This document shows, one piece after another, positions 1 through 11,888 of a stretch of DNA of 64,000 nucleotides (its first letter is position 1; each line of letters starts with the position of its first letter). Below the pieces are notes generated by a model. That model was given only the letters and a program-made list of their open reading frames with translations. It did not search any database and was not told where the DNA came from. The translations under genes were made by a program, and so were the position numbers. Where the stretch lies: the NCBI GenBank assembly GCA_021029095.1, contig JAJOHG010000109.1, forward strand, positions 1-64,000, in the 5' to 3' direction. Source of the DNA: Phellopilus nigrolimitatus. Lineage: Eukaryota > Basidiomycota > Agaricomycetes > Hymenochaetales > Hymenochaetaceae.

Positions 1-115
1 CATTCTTCGCTGTCGTCTATTTTTGCATCACCACTCCGTCCTACCCGCATCTAGAGGGATAATCTCATAAAATATAACAGGAGTCTGTCAAAAAATTGCT
101 GAAGATTTTGCAATT

Positions 116-1509
116 CTAAGTCACCAGTGCCAAATCGCCTTCCCATACGAGTTTGAATGCAACGCCCCTCATATTCCACGCACACGCCTCTCTCTGCCCC
201 TGCCACTCTCGTCACGGCTCGACACAAGATAACCAGCTCTCGCGTGCCGCCTATCCGCTCTGCATCCGCTATGCCTTCGTGTACATCGAGCACGCATTCC
301 CAGAGCGTCCAGCTCCACTTCCCCTCCTGGTACGTTATATTCGCATCTGTCCACTGCCTTTCTCCTTCTCCCCTGTTCAACTGTACCGATACCTGCACGC
401 CCGCGATCTGCTTTGCCTGTCCCGCCATTACCCATCGCGTAGCCCTTCACACGAAGTCTGTCGGAGCTACCTGGAATGAATCCGACACTTGCGATGATCG
501 AGTTCACAGGTAATGTCTCTATAGACGGAACCTTGTCCCAAAGCGGAGCTGCCTGAGCGGGCGTCGTGCAGTCCGGCGGGAGCACCTTATAGTCGCGCTG
601 CTGGTAGAAGCTGGGGGACTCGTCCCTCGCGACGGTGATACGGTCGATCCATTTTACCCAGCGCGCGCCTGTGTACCCGGGGACGATAACGCGCAGAGGG
701 TAGCCATGGTCTGGCGAAAGCGGCTGCGCGTTCATCTGCGATGAAATGTATGTCAGTGACGTTGAGATTCGATTTGAGAGAAGATACAAAACGGACATCG
801 AGCGCGAGTAAGACATCACCCTCGGGATCCAGCGCCTTCCGGAGCGGGATCGAGCCGCCGTAGTAAGGATCGTCCTGGCACACTGACACGTGTGATGCAA
901 ACCACACATGTCCATCCTGCATTGTTTCGTCGACACCCGCGCGAAGTAAGACGTCGCGCAAGCGCACACCGCTCCAGCGGCAGTTCGCTATGACCCCATT
1001 ATCCCATGTGATGCCCTTGACAGGCTTGATCTCTGCCATTTCTTTTCTGCGGTTTCCAGCGCACTACACAAATATAAGGCGATCGGGAAATTCTTTTAGC
1101 TGAAGGTGTGAGGTAAATCGCGTGCAAACCCACTTGAAGGGCCGCAACAATTTCAGCTTGGTCAAAACTCTCTTTCAAATCCTCAAGCTTCAGTTCCAGC
1201 GTCTTCTTTACAAGTCCGTCTACTTTTATAATGTAGGCAACTTCATCAAGCTCGATCACTGGGCCTTAAAATGGAGAACAAAATGAAAATGATTAAACAA
1301 AGCATCTCGTTGGTATCCGCAGTCATAGTGCGAATAGACTGGTGAGTGGACGTACTGTGGTTCCGGCAATATATGAGCTCCTCAGGCGTGTACCTGAACT
1401 CCACCAAAGCGGAGGCGGGCGGTTCAGCGTTAAATGGCTGCGCGCCGCGAACGATGAGCCCTTCAGAATGGGGCACCTCGAACGAGAAATCCATGTCGAT
1501 CGCACCCAT
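116..1509 (-). pseudogene. Sulfite oxidase (Mo-cofactor), two frameshifts
   Basis: Sulfite oxidase converts sulfite to sulfate on a molybdopterin centre. The start at 1509 gives MGAIDMDFSFEVPHSEGLIV, the usual N-terminus of short forms without a cytochrome b5 domain. An intron at about 1265-1322 leads to a PVIELDEVAYIIKVDGL stretch. A second intron at about 1060-1130 restores LQ-CAGNRR, which holds the Mo-ligand cysteine. A third at about 742-797 gives LALD-MNAQPLSPDHGYPLR. The substrate and Mo-binding domain continues through GARWVKWIDRI to VKGYAMG near 430. The C-terminal dimerisation domain then changes frame near 425-430 and again near 175-190. The last frame reads WNMRGVAFKLVWEGDLALVT and stops at 116-118, the expected family ending. 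Both shifts go the same way and no intron explains them. This is either a recent pseudogene or two assembly indels. Family identity is certain; functional status is not. Confidence 0.85.
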
Positions 1510-2220
1510 GCTTGCGCTATTGACAAATGGTTGAGGAACACGAGAAGACTTTAGATGAATGAAGAAATAAGCAGGGAAGAATGTTACAGAGTTGACGCTT
1601 GCTCGTTGGAGCGGCTTTTACACGCGGCGTTGGTCCGAAGTCCACGAGTTCAGGTCGTCGATCATTTACATCGAGTCCGACCGTGCGGCTATGGCCAAAG
1701 CTCCTACACTTATGGCGAAGGACGACAGTGAACACATCTGTTCTGCAGAGTCTCAGGCTTGCGTGCGACGGCTGAAGCTCAAAGCGAAGCAGAAGTACGT
1801 GGAAGCCCAAAAATGTGGCTTTCGTGTTTGTCGATATCAAGTTGGCAGACGAACATCAACAGAGCGTAGTAGGTATCGGTTAGAAACCGGCCACTGAGCC
1901 ACGTAAGATGATGGGTATGAGAGGAAAGAAAGGAGCCTAAGTTTATATAGTCACGGCGCAGTTCATATGTAGATGACGCCATCGTTTCCCGTCGATCTCT
2001 TTAGCATATACAGAAATCCCATGTTTACTTCCAGCCCGTTGAATTGCATTTATTCGATGCTTACACCATGTCGTCGCCCGCAGTGTTACAAGAAAGATAT
2101 TTTCATAATTAGCTAGATGGCCAACAAACGTTTGGAAGCTCAAGTAAAAGGCAACGTTCAGAGAAAAAGCATGATCAAATTTACAGACTCGAATAGAATA
2201 TCCAAACAACTTGTCAAATA
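1510..2220. other. Intergenic, no convincing gene
   Basis: About 700 bp between the 5' end of the sulfite oxidase and the 3' end of HSPA12-like gene A. Open frames of 67-107 codons exist on both strands (for example minus 1517-1840 and 1779-1982), but none has a recognisable domain or a clear splice partner. It may hold the sulfite oxidase promoter. I see no repeat or element boundary here. Confidence 0.5.
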
Positions 2221-4529
2221 TCAATCTTCTTCGTAAACAATAGCCGCGGGACCGCTATGAAGAGAAAAGGAATCAGTAGAGTAATGGTGGGCAACCCGAC
2301 TGATCTTACTACTTCGTTTTCCCCTATGGCATGTTAGTCGAGGTCTCAAAAGTCAAGAAGACATGTGACATACATCTTCTTTCCACTTGATTCTAGCCTG
2401 GAGTTCCGTCAGTCCGAACTTAAGTTCGATCTCGTAATCGAGCTTCCAATATTTCTTGCCCTTATGCGAGCAGAGGAGAGCCGGACGGCACAGCTTTGAT
2501 AGGTCGGCTCTGATGGTGCAAACGTGATGGATTGACTCTGAGCAGCATGGCGACGAGTTAGATCTAAGATTTGACGTGTCTCATGATAGTCAAGACATAC
2601 CTTCATTTTCATCGTACCATTTTGGTGCGGGGAGTTCTCCATCATAACAGTACAAATTTGGATTTATTATGGTGCTTTGTCCCATTTTGACTTCTTGGAA
2701 GTATTCCTTGTCAAAATGGTCCGTTTCTCGGACCTCTGTGTGCTATTGCGTCGAGTATATCGAGCGATATTGCTGAGGTCGTAGACGCAATACGGAAGCC
2801 AAATCACCTGCCTACCTTGTCGACAATGGTACTAAAGTAACCTGGCATCCTTGACATGCCACTTAGGCTCTCGAAAAGAAGATGCTTCCGCCTTTTGTGC
2901 TCGGGATCAAGAGGTGAGTATTGTATGTGACAGTTAACACCGTAAGTCTTCCTAGCGACGCGGCTGGCGACCGTATGCTCCAGAAAGTACAGAACAGCAC
3001 CGTTAGCGACGGCTTTCGACCTTAATTATAAGTATAGTTGCGAGTCATGATACGTGCGCGTCAATGAAAGCTGTCTCTCACAAATTCATGTCCGGTTGAC
3101 ACACAGCTATACCGTCGGGGCTTAGGCCATCTTCCAGCTTCTTAAACAGCCAAGGGCTTGTGCCAAAGCCTCCCACAAGCCAGACGGGCTGCATTGACTT
3201 CAGTATAGTGATGTCCAATAGCAGGTGATGTTTACCATAGGCTTGCCTCCGCACGCAGCAATCTGCTGTTTGATAGATTTAAGGGCTTCATTAACGGAGA
3301 ACTCGAAGCATTCGGCCAACTCTGAACTGAAATTGTACGCCAAAAAACATTATTACGAGAAAGACGACGGACAAGATTGACAAGATGAACTCACCCATCG
3401 AGCCTCAAAGAGCCCCTTCGAATGCCCAATCTCGGGTTATTTTCGCTGCGATCTCCAACGCGCAGCCACCCAACTTTTGTAGCATCCTTGAAGTCTCTCT
3501 TTGTAGTGTTTTCGAATGCGTCGTCAATAATGTCATCCAAAATTTCTGGATTACTGTATTGCGACCCTTGCAATCTTTCTAGCCACAGGTACCATAAATT
3601 CTAAAAGATAAAATGGGGTTCAGCAAAAAGGGCTCACTCTGAAGAAGCTTGCGTGCTTTCATGTTGACGAATAGTGAACCCCCAAATCGGCCTGTTGAAG
3701 TACACCTTTAGCTTGTGAGTTCAATCGTATCCAGGAAGCCGTCACGGACAATCGGTAGACGTAATTTCTCGCATCTCTAGTGGGGAAGTGCCACTAATCT
3801 CGTAAGAACTCATGTCCAGAGTACCACCGCCTGCATCAGCAACGACGAAGCGGAAACCGGTCTGAACAATTCAAAACAATAAGTAAGACATATTAAACAT
3901 TATAATATTTGAAATAATATCCACAAACCCGTAAGCTTTCGGGACACAGGCCTCTAGCCAGGCAAGCGAGGGCACTCGCTTCGCCTTCTGTCACGAATTG
4001 GACTTTGGCTCGACCTTCGTCAGAGTTTTCTATTAAGCCTCCGTAGATTGCTGCTTGTCGCATGCGCTGCTGAGGCAGGCCAGCCCATCCGTTTGGATGA
4101 CTCAGAACGAAAATGGCTCGTCCCTTGACTTCTTCCCAGAGTTCGGGACCATTGCCATGGTGTTTCTTAATGAAGTTGACAGTCTCGTCAAAGAGATAAC
4201 GTAAAAAGTCACCCATGACCTGAGTTATGCCCATCGATGGAGGTAAAGGACACAACTGTAATTCATGTGTATCAATGTGCGTGCCGGCTGGCCTTAGGTG
4301 CATCTTGAAGCTAGTGCGGCTATCAAGGAACATGTAATGCGTCTAGCTTTGTCTGGGACTTACTATTCAACTTTTGTCCAGTCACCGAAGTCCACTTCAT
4401 ATAGCATATCTTCAGTAGTGGCTGTTGCGCCGGCTGCTTCGAATTTCGCTTTGCTATTATAAATCAGGATTGAAGGGACCTTCATCAGGAAAACGCCCCC
4501 CTGTCAAATCCTGTCAAATGTAGTCAGAA

Positions 4530-4700
4530 CTGCTTCAATTTCTTCAATTTGCTTCAATTTGCTTTCAATCACATGGATTTGAAGGATTTGAAGGCTTTGA
4601 AGGATTTGAAGGACAGGCTTGCCGTTACCCCGCCAGTCCTTCAAATCCTTCAAATCCTTCAAGTTCTTCAGATTCTTCAGATTCTTCAAATCTTGCCGCG
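4530..4700. repeat. Subterminal ATTTGAAGG/CCTTCAAAT repeat cluster
   Basis: Short direct and inverted copies of a 9-10 bp unit (ATTTGAAGG and its complement) form a minisatellite next to the left TIR. The matching right cluster lies at about 6300-6450. Read as protein it gives a spurious LKDLKDLKD pattern on either strand. Subterminal repeats of this kind are often transposase binding sites; that role is inferred. Confidence 0.7.
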
Positions 4701-5039
4701 ATATTACAATGTAAATCAATTTTACTTACGAAAAACAATTGCATGGACCGGGTTCGAACACACAACAAACACAAACCAAATGCAAAATCACAACCATTAT
4801 ACTATAATGCTTTTCTTCTCACTCAAATATATTATACTATGATCGCTACTCGCTGTAGCATCCGAGCCATGGTGCGACAGCATTTGTCTAAGTACATCCT
4901 GACCGGCCCTGAACACCATCGAGCCGGCCCTACACCAAATTCAACATGCCACGTCAAAGTGCAAAAATTTATTCTATGTCTCTTTCTTTTCCAACATCAC
5001 TTGGGCTGCAACATCACGAGGTTGTGCGCGAGGAGCGCA

Positions 5040-6115
5040 ATGAGGAGAACCATACAAAGGCTGACGGCTGGTGCGGGATGCCAATAGCTGTCGGCACGCT
5101 CGAGGAGATCATCGACTACGACCATGCGATCATCTCGACGTCGTTCGGCCCGAGTTCTACATGGTGAGCATGAGCTTCGTCGACAAGGACCGCCTCGAGC
5201 CCGGCTGCTCTGTCCTGCTCCACCACAAGACGCAGGCGATCATCGGCATGCTGCAGGACGACATGGACCCCATGGTGAGCGTGATGAAGTTCGACAAGGC
5301 GCCGACGGAGCTACGCAGACGTCAATGACCTCGACCAGATTAAGGTGTGCAGCACGTTGCTCGTGAGTGCCACAGAATGCTGCTCACGTTTTCCTTGCAG
5401 AAGCGGTCGAGCTCCCGCTCGCACACTCAAGCTGTATGTAAGCATCTGGCTGCCCAAGGGCGTCATTCTATACGGCATGCCCGGGATGAGCAAGATACTC
5501 CTCGCAAAGGCCATCGCGAACCAGCTGTCTGCGACGTTCCTGCCCGTTCCTGCGCGTTGTTGGTTCCGAACTCATTCAAAAGTACCTCGGCGACGTGCCG
5601 AAACTGGTGCAGGAGCTGTTCTGTTCGGTCGAGGAGCACGCACCGAGCATCGTTTTCATCGATGAGAGACTGATACTATTGGCACAAAACGGTGAGATCG
5701 CACGCAGTCTTCTGCATGCATGCTATTGTGTACTGAAGCAGCTTTTGCAGCTGCGAGTCGACTTCTGGCGGCGAGCGTGAGATCTAGTACACCATGCTCG
5801 ACTGCTGAATCAGCTGGACGGTTTCGACACGCGTGGCGACGTCAAAGTCATCATGGCCACGAACTGCGCCGAGTCGCTCGACCCCGCGCTCATCTGTCCC
5901 GGCCGTATAGACCGGACGATCGAGTTCCCGCTGCCCAACGTGAAGACAAAGCGGCACATCTTCAAGTGCGTTTCTTTTCTTTTCTTTCTAGCTATGTGTA
6001 TCCACGCGTGCTGAGCAACGCACACTTACACTCCACACGTCGCAGATGAGCCTGAGCGAGGACGTCAGGCTGCGGGTGCACCATGCCATCAGCCCATTGC
6101 ATCCTACCTCGCCCG
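5040..6115 (+). pseudogene. RPT2: Proteasome ATPase Rpt2 (PSMC1) fragment, captured
   Basis: Rpt2 is a AAA+ subunit of the 26S proteasome base ring. Recognisable blocks in order are [127 protein letters not shown] and MSLSEDV. Introns persist, for example about 5968-6047 between HIFK and MSLSEDV, so the copy came from genomic DNA and not from mRNA. The Walker A motif is ruined (GMPGMSKI instead of GPPGTGKT), several frameshifts separate the blocks, and the N-terminus and C-terminal helical domain are missing. It lies entirely within the TIR element and is not functional. Confidence 0.88.
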
Positions 6116-6937
6116 GGCTGAAGCAATCCCCGTTTCTTCGCATTTTTTTAAACTGTAGTCTCACAGTATTTTTAGATGTAGTAACTCTTGTATTGTACAG
6201 TTTTTTTTCCCCCTAATTTCAAGTACTTCACTATAATATGTGCCCGATGAGACCTGTTAGATTGCCTTCAACTCGCTTCAGAACTGATCAGAAAGGTGTT
6301 TTCAAACGTGTTCAAATCCTTCAGATCCGTCAATTCTCGTCAGCTTCAGAAAGGGGGTCACCAATTCTGAAAAAACTCAAATCCTTCAAATCCTTCAGAA
6401 ATCTGACGGAATTGAAGCCATTTGACGGAGTTGAAGCCGATCTGACAGGGGGGGATTTTCCTGATGTTGCTGTCCCCAGAATTCTGGTCGGTGAACCTAT
6501 ATGCAATGGTTCAAATTGCCAAAGGTTTCGGGTTACGGAGATTGTTCCCACCTCGTCACAGACTGTACTTCCGGTACTTCATTCGGCCTGAGAAGAGCAT
6601 ATGATACACCGCTAAATGTTGTGCCAATGTCGATACCAATGACGATACCCTTCTGAAGGCCGTTGTATGGTTGAGGATTTAAAAGCTTGAGAGTTGTCGC
6701 ACTCATGCTAGTGCAATAGAGTTTAAGTCTCTTATTGCAGTTATTGTGCGATGAGGGTTGACGGTAGTCGTGAACAAGATGCGTTTGCACTTTCGACATA
6801 CGTTGTGAGACTCAAGCCACATCGTGTGCACGCGCCTCGAGGCAGGCGCGCCTTGCCCACGTTGCAGCGTCACACACGCACACATGCACACACACATTTT
6901 CTCTCTGAGACTCTCTCTTGTCTCACACTCATCGTAT

Positions 6938-8494
6938 ATGGACGCTCTGCGCTGGACATTCAACTTCTTCCTCTCCAAGCTCTTTCTTCAACCCAGCTGG
7001 TACATGTACACCATGACACGGTATGTCTGTGTCTCTAAGAAGATGGCTGTGAAATTACTAAGCTTGGGAAAGCGGCTCTGAGGTCCCTACATCGACAACA
7101 CTCATGCCGGAGAACATGTCAGCCTTGAATGATACTCGCAAAGCACATACGCGAGACACTCAAAAGAAAAGGCTATATTCGTTCGTTACATTTCATGATA
7201 CGAGTCTGATATTCAACAGACACATCGGATTTTTCTTCAGATCCCGTAGACTTAGCGCTTTCAAACCACTGGAATATTTGCCATTGATCCCGAAATTTAT
7301 CCGAGCTGGACGTAAAGACGAGCGCATCGTGCAATCGCATTCTGGGCCCGAGAGAGAGAGCCCTCAGTCGTCGAGGCTATTGTCTCATTGCGAGGAAATA
7401 TCATCTCAGCCTCGATCAAAAGACGTCGATGATTCGAGCATACGAATCTTTCAAGACAAGCTCGATCTTCGCTCCGAGAAGGAGGTCGTCCAAGAGTGTC
7501 GGCGTCTTAACGAAAAAATCTCCAGTACCGTGCTCACTATTATCGACGAGTGGTCTCAATTCCGGAATGGGTCATCTTTAGACCAGAACCATCCAACGGG
7601 CACGGTTAAGTCGGAGCCTGACTACCAAAAACACTTACAGTCCGTCTTGGGGTGTAAGACGTATGCTTTAGTCAAGTGCTCGATATCGTCGCCGCTATCT
7701 TCTGAGTGCCAGGATCGGATGATCGATGCTCTGCAAGTTTATGCTACACATTTCGCATTTAATATCATCTCAAGAACGTTCTGTCCTGGGCTTCCGCCGC
7801 AAAGCAGAGAATGTGATACACTGGGTTTTCAATCATATGCTTGATTGCGGTTGGTCTTCTGTTCGTTCCTTTTTGTTCTGCATGCTCTGAACACGGCTTT
7901 TTAGGTCCTCAAGCTACCGCACTTCGTTGGAGAGAGCTGACATTTACACACGGCTGTCAAGGTGTACATAAGGGAGAGGTGCTGGCGGACCTTCAATCTC
8001 AGCTGTCATTTTTCTTTCGCACCATGTTTACTCTCGCAGGCGAGAACAATTCGTCTCCATTCCTCGAAAAAATGCAACCTTTCATCGTTGATAGTACGAT
8101 TGTGGAGTCGGCACTGCGGCTTTCGAAGATGCTCAAAACGTGTTTCTTCTCCGCCCACCTCGATGTCTTCCTCATTCAGCCTACACAGACCTTCGATAGT
8201 CGCTTCATGACGGTCGACGATTCAAGTCGACGGGCGGACTCACTCGGTACTCGCCCCGTCTTGTGTACGATAGAGCTGGGCATCCAAGAGATACCACCCG
8301 CACAACACAGGAACCCGATGGCAAAAGGCAGGGTTTTGTTGAAGCCGAAGGTGCTCGTTGAAGTGAGCAATGTTGCTATCTTTGTGGCTGATTTGTGGCT
8401 GACGCGGAATGCTAAAACAGTAAAGTTGATTTCTTCGATCGACTCTATCCACCAAAACCCGGTAGGTCCACGTTCGAGACGAGATGCTAACTGA
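6938..8494 (+). CDS. Family X protein, copy A (divergent, unknown function)
   Basis: Unrecognised protein, the most diverged member of family X. A possible first exon begins at 6938 (MDALRWTFNFFLSKLFLQPS), an N-terminal hydrophobic segment as in other members; otherwise the ATG at 7104 starts the long frame. Family blocks are LRSEKEVVQECRRLNEKISS with ...TIIDEW (7460-7555), DALQVYATHFAFNIISRTF (about 7725-7780), and after a junction near 7790-7910 ALRWREL, EVLADLQSQLSFFF, FTLAGENNSSPFLEKM, MLKTCFFSAHLDVFLIQPTQ, CTIELGIQEI and RVLLKPKVLVE. The middle exon seen in copies C-E (WNKLREENTPATK) is not apparent. It is head-to-head with HSPA12-like gene A. Coding status is plausible but the splice model is uncertain. 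Confidence 0.6.
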
Positions 8495-9442
8495 TATTAC
8501 GACTGTACGGCCTGTTACCTTCTGGCAAGATTGAATCAGTCTGCGTCATCTTATGCCTTTGTGTGTGCAATCGTTTTATGGATAGGACAGAAATATCACA
8601 ACACTACTACAGTGTAAGCAGGCAAAAAGCGGCACCTCTATAGGGGCCGCAATTTTACGAATTTTGGCCTGAGATTTTATTTCTCATAATACAAGTAAGG
8701 GAGAAACGCAAATTTAAGCACTTTTTCCGATTAAGCAAGTTTTGTTTCAAATTTTCGGACAAAAAAAAAGAAAAAAAGACCTTCTACACTTTTGAGAGAC
8801 ACCTTTGCAGAATTATTCTGCACAATTGCTGTGAATCTGGATGGGATGTAAGGTAATATAAGAACAGTCCTCAAATCTCTGAGGTTGTGAAGGTTCGCAA
8901 GGCCATCTAAAGGCTGAAGCTGCCATCCAGACTTGTTGTAAAACAATAACCGATATTACGTCATATGTTTACCTTCCATAAAAGGAAATATATTGCATGT
9001 TTCAAAAATTTGGAGGCTGATTTTTTTCAACTTCGGCTGAATCAAAACTAAGCAACAAGGATATAAGGTACATAGTATTCAGACATATGTAATTGGAAAA
9101 AGGAGTCGATTGTGGGATATTACGACCTCTGAAAAAAAAGTTACACGGAGCTTGCCGAGCTACCGTATTTTGACTGCTTACACTGTAGTAACTGTCGAGA
9201 GAAATGCAAACGGCTGGCACATGCACCTTGATGTATCGGCAGTAAACTATAACGAGATGTTGTATGCTAGACGCGTCTGATAATTGGAAGGTAACAGAGC
9301 GGCTGACTATAGGAGTCAGGTTAGGCAACAAAACCATAGTCACAAGCCGTATCATCGACGGGTAATAGTCAGCAAACAATTCATGCTAGTATAGACAACC
9401 AATATACAACCAGTGCAAATAGGCAAGGGAAAATCCGATGCT
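8495..9442. other. AT-rich intergenic region with a MITE
   Basis: Convergent 3' ends of X gene A and HSPA12-like gene B flank this region. Apart from the TA-flanked MITE at 8610-9185 nothing gene-like is visible; open frames on the minus strand (8731-8946, 9002-9379) lie inside or across the MITE and have no recognisable features. Confidence 0.6.
8610..9185. mobile_element. TA-flanked MITE (Tc1/pogo-like ends)
   Basis: The left end CAGTGTAAGCAGGCAAAA and the right end, complement CAGTGTAAGCAGTCAAAA, form imperfect inverted repeats of about 25 bp. Each is flanked by TA (8608-8609 and 9186-9187). The interior is AT-rich with no coding capacity. The similarity of the flanks (TACTA on both sides) leaves a slightly longer TIR possible. 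Confidence 0.65.
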
Positions 9443-11881
9443 CTATTCTGGATAGACGATTGAAACGGGTCCGCTACACAAAGAAATTAGCGCATACGAC
9501 TTAAAGGAAACTTCCGGCAAAGAGAGGAGTTTGGTGCACTCACTATTTCGTCTTGCCCTGAGAATGTGGCTGGTCAATCATCGTCTTGCAGGTAGAAAGA
9601 GGCACATACATTCGCTTCCCATTTGATTCTAGCTTCCAGCTCCGTTGTGCCGAACTTCAGCTCTATCTCGAAGCTTGCCTTCCAGAACGCTTCGGGTGTC
9701 CTACGGGAAAAAAATCGAATATTGAAGACTTCGGAGATGGTTCAGTGCACACGTCAGAGAGATCAGCCTCTATCTTGCACAGGGTTCGGAACTTATCTAT
9801 TGAACCCCGCACAAGGCTCGTTAACTGTCTTAATGCGAAGTCTATTAGACAGGCTTACTCTTATTCTCTTCAAACCATGTTGGAAGTGGCAAATCACCAT
9901 CGTAAGCGAATATTTCAATCGTAAACCTCGCGGCCATAGATTTGAAAAAGAACTCCTTCGTATAGGGTTTCTTGAAAGTTTTCGCTTCTTCAATTGGCAC
10001 GCCCTGGAAATTGCAGATTTAGTATGGTAGACCCTTATATCGAACTCACGTATTAAATGGCGTGCAACACTCACCTTCTCAACAATGCAGTCGAATACAG
10101 GGCCAATACATGGGCCATCTATTGCCTTCTGAACAAGGTCATAATGCTGTCTGTGGTCGGAAAGGAAGGGATTGAAAGGAACAAGGCAGGTAATCCCGTA
10201 GGATGCGGGCCAAACTCTAGCGGTAACTAAACGGTCTAGAAAGTGCAAGACAGCGCCGTTAGCGACGGCCTTCTCCCTATTCTCATCCATCAATTTTCTG
10301 AAGTCTCGTGCACGAAATAAATATGCTCACAAGATAGTATCCGGTCGCTGAATGCTGACACCTTCGGGCCCGAAAGAATCGTTCAGCCGCTTTAGAAGAT
10401 AAGGACTCGATGCAAAGCCGCCCACTAGCCAAACGGACTTCCAAATTTAAGATTGTCAGAGCGTTTGGCAGAGAACGAAAAATGGGAGGCTACGCACAAT
10501 GGTAGCATTATTTCTGCGTGTCACTGATACTTGACCTCGGATTGAATCAATAGCATCCGTCACGGACCATGAGAAGCACTCTGACAACTCATCACTATTA
10601 TAAAAGGTTGATGTCGCTTGCACACTAGCCCGTGCAGTTTGCTCACCGGTTTAGACGAAGAAATCCATTTCGAATGCCTAAGTTGTCGTCCCTTACTCGT
10701 CTATTACCAATTTTTAACAAACCGTATTCAGAATCTCCAGCGAACTGCCTTTTCGTATCCTTCTCAAATTCATCATTGATGAGGCCTTCTAGAACATCGT
10801 CGTGATCGTAGCACGAGTCTCGTAATCTTCCTGGAGAAAATCAGTTAGCCATTCTCTAGCCTTTGTACGTTTGAGATACCATACCCCTGAGTAGTTCCAA
10901 GCCATTTCTGTCTACAAATACGGAGCCTGCGAACCGGCCTTCAGAGCAAAAAAGAAGTTCAAGTTGATGGGTTTTTAAAGCGCAAAATGCGAATCTCACA
11001 GTCAGACGGTGCACATTGCTTGAGCTCCACTGGGGATGATTTTGTTACCTCGTAACTGCTAATGTCCAAGGTCCCTCCTCCCACATCTGCAATGACGAAC
11101 CGAAAGCCAACCTGTTTGGTTATGTCAGACATTTGACTAATCGCCCAATCAGCGCCCATGCGTGTTCCTACCTCCAGGCGAGTGGGACCAAGCCCACCTG
11201 ATAGACAAGCTAAGGCACTGGCTTCTCCCTCAGTGACGAACTTCACCCGCTTTCGCCCCTCAGGGGTATTAGGAATCAGTGCGCCTAGAATTGCACTGAT
11301 TCGATAGCGCTGCTGCGATAGTCCGGTCCACCCATTGGGATGACCCAGAACAAAAATTGCATGGTCTTTAACTTGGTTCCAGATGTCTTCTCCGTCCGCG
11401 TGAGACGACTGTATGTAGCTAACGGTCTCGACGAAGAGATAGTTTAAAAAATCGCCCATGACTTTCTCAGCAGATTTGCCGGGAGGCAAATCTCCGATCT
11501 TTAGTCCATTTGTCTGTAATGCGATACCACTCGGTCGGAGATGCATTTTGAAGCTGAAGAATGCGTTAACAAAACATGATAGAATGGAATACAGGATTAA
11601 TCTCACTGTCGAGACTTAAACCATCCATGTTCTTCTGCTTCATCAAGGACAGATTTTTCAGTAGTCTGAAGGCCAATAGCTTTGGTTTCAAGTTTATCAT
11701 CGTAGAAAATAACAGACGGAATCTTGTGGACACCCGTAGAAAGGCCAGAAAACCTTTGCCAAGATACCCAATATCAGACGCACTCATAGCTTTAGCTATG
11801 TAAAGCTTTAGCTATGTAATATACCTTGTAACAGGCAGTACATCTGGCACTTTCCCAGGCCTTAGGATGGCGTAAGAGACG

Positions 11882-11888
11882 CCACTGA
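11882..11888. repeat. 7-bp target site duplication, left
   Basis: CCACTGA directly precedes the left TIR and is repeated at 20415-20421 after the right TIR. In the uninterrupted genes (for example near 48790) the same site reads once, as TTCAGTGGCGTC on the coding strand. This defines the insertion to the base. Confidence 0.9.

Larger units (their letters stand above)
4483..6466. mobile_element. TIR DNA element with captured Rpt2 fragment
   Basis: A non-autonomous DNA element inserted in exon 2 of HSPA12-like gene A. The ends are inverted repeats: CATCAGGAAAA, a C tract, then CTGTCAAATC on the left; the right end reads the same inverted with few mismatches (GATCTGACAG, G tract, TTTTCCTGATG). 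Both subterminal regions are packed with short ATTTGAAGG or CCTTCAAAT repeats (about 4530-4700 and 6300-6450). No transposase is visible. The interior is a decayed copy of the proteasome ATPase gene Rpt2. A target duplication is not obvious (at most AA), so the superfamily is left open and the exact ends may be off by a few bases. Confidence 0.75.
2221..6706 (-). pseudogene. HSPA12-like Hsp70 ATPase, copy A, split by element
   Basis: Actin-fold ATPase of the HSPA12-like branch of Hsp70. Exon 1 starts at 6706 and carries phosphate-1 motif GIDIGTTFSGVSYALL followed by PEVQSVTR. Exon 2 resumes at about 4482 (KVPSILIYNSKAKFE). The next exons give MGDFLRYLF, FVLSHPNGWAGLPQQR and FVTEGEASALACL (3893-4333), then a 3391-3573 exon and the C-terminal block ELKFGLTELQARIKWKEDV near 2400-2460. 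After two terminal introns it ends KYGPAAIVYEED and stops at 2221-2223, like the other copies. The reading frame of exon 2 is broken by a 2 kb TIR element (about 4483-6466) carrying a proteasome gene fragment, so a full protein cannot be made. It is divergent from X gene A. Most exons outside the insertion look open, implying recent disruption. Confidence 0.8.

Noticed and set aside
1517..1982. Minus-strand frames as a 5' exon or transit peptide of the sulfite oxidase
   Set aside because: The start at 1509 already gives the normal N-terminus of the short form, and no splice signals link the upstream frames convincingly.
4483..4495. Clear target duplication for the Rpt2-carrying element
   Set aside because: The flanks (CAGCAA and AAGGTCCC) share at most AA, and the host codons near the site resemble the element end, so no duplication can be claimed.
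4504..4842. LKDLKDLKD protein frames on both strands
   Set aside because: They come from the subterminal ATTTGAAGG repeats of the element and not from a gene.
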